The notes under the pieces: model-generated
What the model was told of the DNA's origin: nothing
Database searches by the model: none
What the model saw: the letters and a program-made list of their open reading frames with translations, nothing else
Position numbers and translations under genes: made by a program
Assembly: GCF_038592985.1 (NCBI RefSeq)
Contig: NZ_CP151951.1
Coordinates: 549,001-613,000, forward strand
Origin: Paenibacillus sp. FSL R10-2782
GTDB taxonomy: Bacteria; Bacillota; Bacilli; Paenibacillales; Paenibacillaceae
Direction: 5' to 3'
Length of the DNA stretch: 64,000 bases
Part shown: positions 63,493-64,000 of the stretch, one piece after another
Layout of the letters: every line of letters begins with the position of its first letter
Position numbering within the stretch: position 1 is the stretch's first letter

Positions 63493-64000
63493 ATGGGCAG
63501 AAAGATAGTTATTATTGGTGGGGTAGCAGGTGGAGCTTCTGCTGCGGCGAGATTGCGTAGATGGAACGAGGAAGACGAGATTATAATGTTTGAGCGCGGA
63601 GAGCATGTTTCTTTTGCGAACTGTGGTCTTCCTTACTATATTGGCGGCACGATCCATGCGCGGGAGAAACTGTTTCTCCAGACACCTCAAGGGATTCGGG
63701 AGCGTTTTAATATAGATGTACGGGTGCTCACCGAAGTAATCGAAATAGACCGGGAGCAGAAGCTCATTCACTTTCGTGATGTGATGACAGGGAAAAAGGG
63801 AGCGCAACCGTACGATATGGTGGTTTTGTCGCCAGGTGCCAGACCGATGATACCGGATATTCCAGGATTAAACGAAGCCACTAATCTATTTACGCTAAGA
63901 AATATTCCTGACACGGACGTGATTAAGGCATATGTAGATGAAAAGCATCCGCGACATGCCACTGTCATCGGCGGCGGATTTATCGGGCTGGAGATGGCTG
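63493..64000 (+). CDS. CoA-disulfide reductase, 3'-truncated by window edge
   Basis: The first 169 residues show a class I pyridine nucleotide-disulfide oxidoreductase: FAD-binding IVIIGGVAGGASAAARLRR at the N-terminus, the single redox Cys44 in SFANCGLPYYIGG, and the start of the NAD(P)H-binding GGGFIGLEMA motif at the window end. A single active-site Cys near residue 44 is the mark of CoA-disulfide reductases (CoADR) and related persulfide reductases. AGGAGGAAGAAGAA precedes the ATG at 63493. The paired operators ahead of it suggest control by persulfide. Whether a rhodanese domain follows, as in CstB/CoADR-RHD, is beyond the window. Confidence 0.9.
   Translation, partial: MGRKIVIIGGVAGGASAAARLRRWNEEDEIIMFERGEHVSFANCGLPYYIGGTIHAREKLFLQTPQGIRERFNIDVRVLTEVIEIDREQKLIHFRDVMTGKKGAQPYDMVVLSPGARPMIPDIPGLNEATNLFTLRNIPDTDVIKAYVDEKHPRHATVIGGGFIGLEMA

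Overview
The window looks like chromosomal DNA of a spore-forming Firmicute, most likely Paenibacillus (P. polymyxa group). This rests on content: a cortex-type deacetylase (pdaA), a YjcZ-type sporulation peptide, a BclA-like collagen protein, B. subtilis-like gntRPK genes, strong AGGAGG ribosome sites, and many TTG and GTG starts. No rRNA, transposase or prophage was recognised. One tRNA (Thr, anticodon CGT) and one CRISPR array are present. The genus is inferred, not proven.

Layout. 0-12 kb: a truncated SDR oxidoreductase, two GH13 alpha-glucan enzymes, pdaA, a methionine transporter metNI without metQ, a MerR regulator beside an N-terminally short hydrolase, and a TPR/HTH regulator of the Paenibacillus AloR-like type facing a 50-codon gene. 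12-17 kb: a two-component system followed by a three-gene ABC exporter resembling lantibiotic immunity (LanFEG) transporters, with no lantibiotic genes. 17-22 kb: a secreted cysteine hydrolase with two membrane-associated unknowns, an Agr-like LytTR regulator and kinase without agrB or a clear agrD, then an LDH-family gene. 23-25.7 kb: a MerR/coiled-coil protein, a Hanks-type kinase and two tiny genes. 25.8-29.7 kb: gluconate genes gntR, gntP and gntK with GntR-type operators. 29.8-36.5 kb: map, ccdC, bdbC, a nitroreductase, mprF and an ABC-like ATPase.

36.5-39 kb: a frameshifted effector-binding protein, then a type I-C-like CRISPR array (19 full repeats plus a truncated terminal one) with a leader on its left and no cas gene anywhere in the window. 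39-50 kb: an MFS drug exporter, a beta-propeller lactonase, an ArsR-type regulator with a fused C-terminal domain, a frameshifted acetyltransferase, a bifunctional NAD(P)HX repair enzyme with an unusual insertion and very high GC, a PhnX-like protein lacking its catalytic residues, and a LacY-type sugar permease. 50-57 kb: class Ia ribonucleotide reductase nrdAB with an NrdR-like box, a thiamine-binding-type protein, tRNA-Thr and the collagen-like gene. 57-60.4 kb: two helical-bundle proteins of DUF2935 type or similar, and a run of decayed genes. 60.4-64 kb: an ArsR-type regulator divergent from a flavin reductase, metY, and the start of a CoA-disulfide reductase behind paired persulfide-repressor-like operators.

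Functional themes: sulfur metabolism (metNI, metY, CoA-disulfide reductase), starch and gluconate use, envelope defence (mprF, LanFEG-like exporter, Bmr-like pump), disulfide and redox chemistry, and several signalling modules whose partner genes are missing. No wholly new system is proven here. The best leads are the orphan signalling modules, the cas-less array, the PhnX-like pseudoenzyme and the insertion in the NAD(P)HX repair enzyme.
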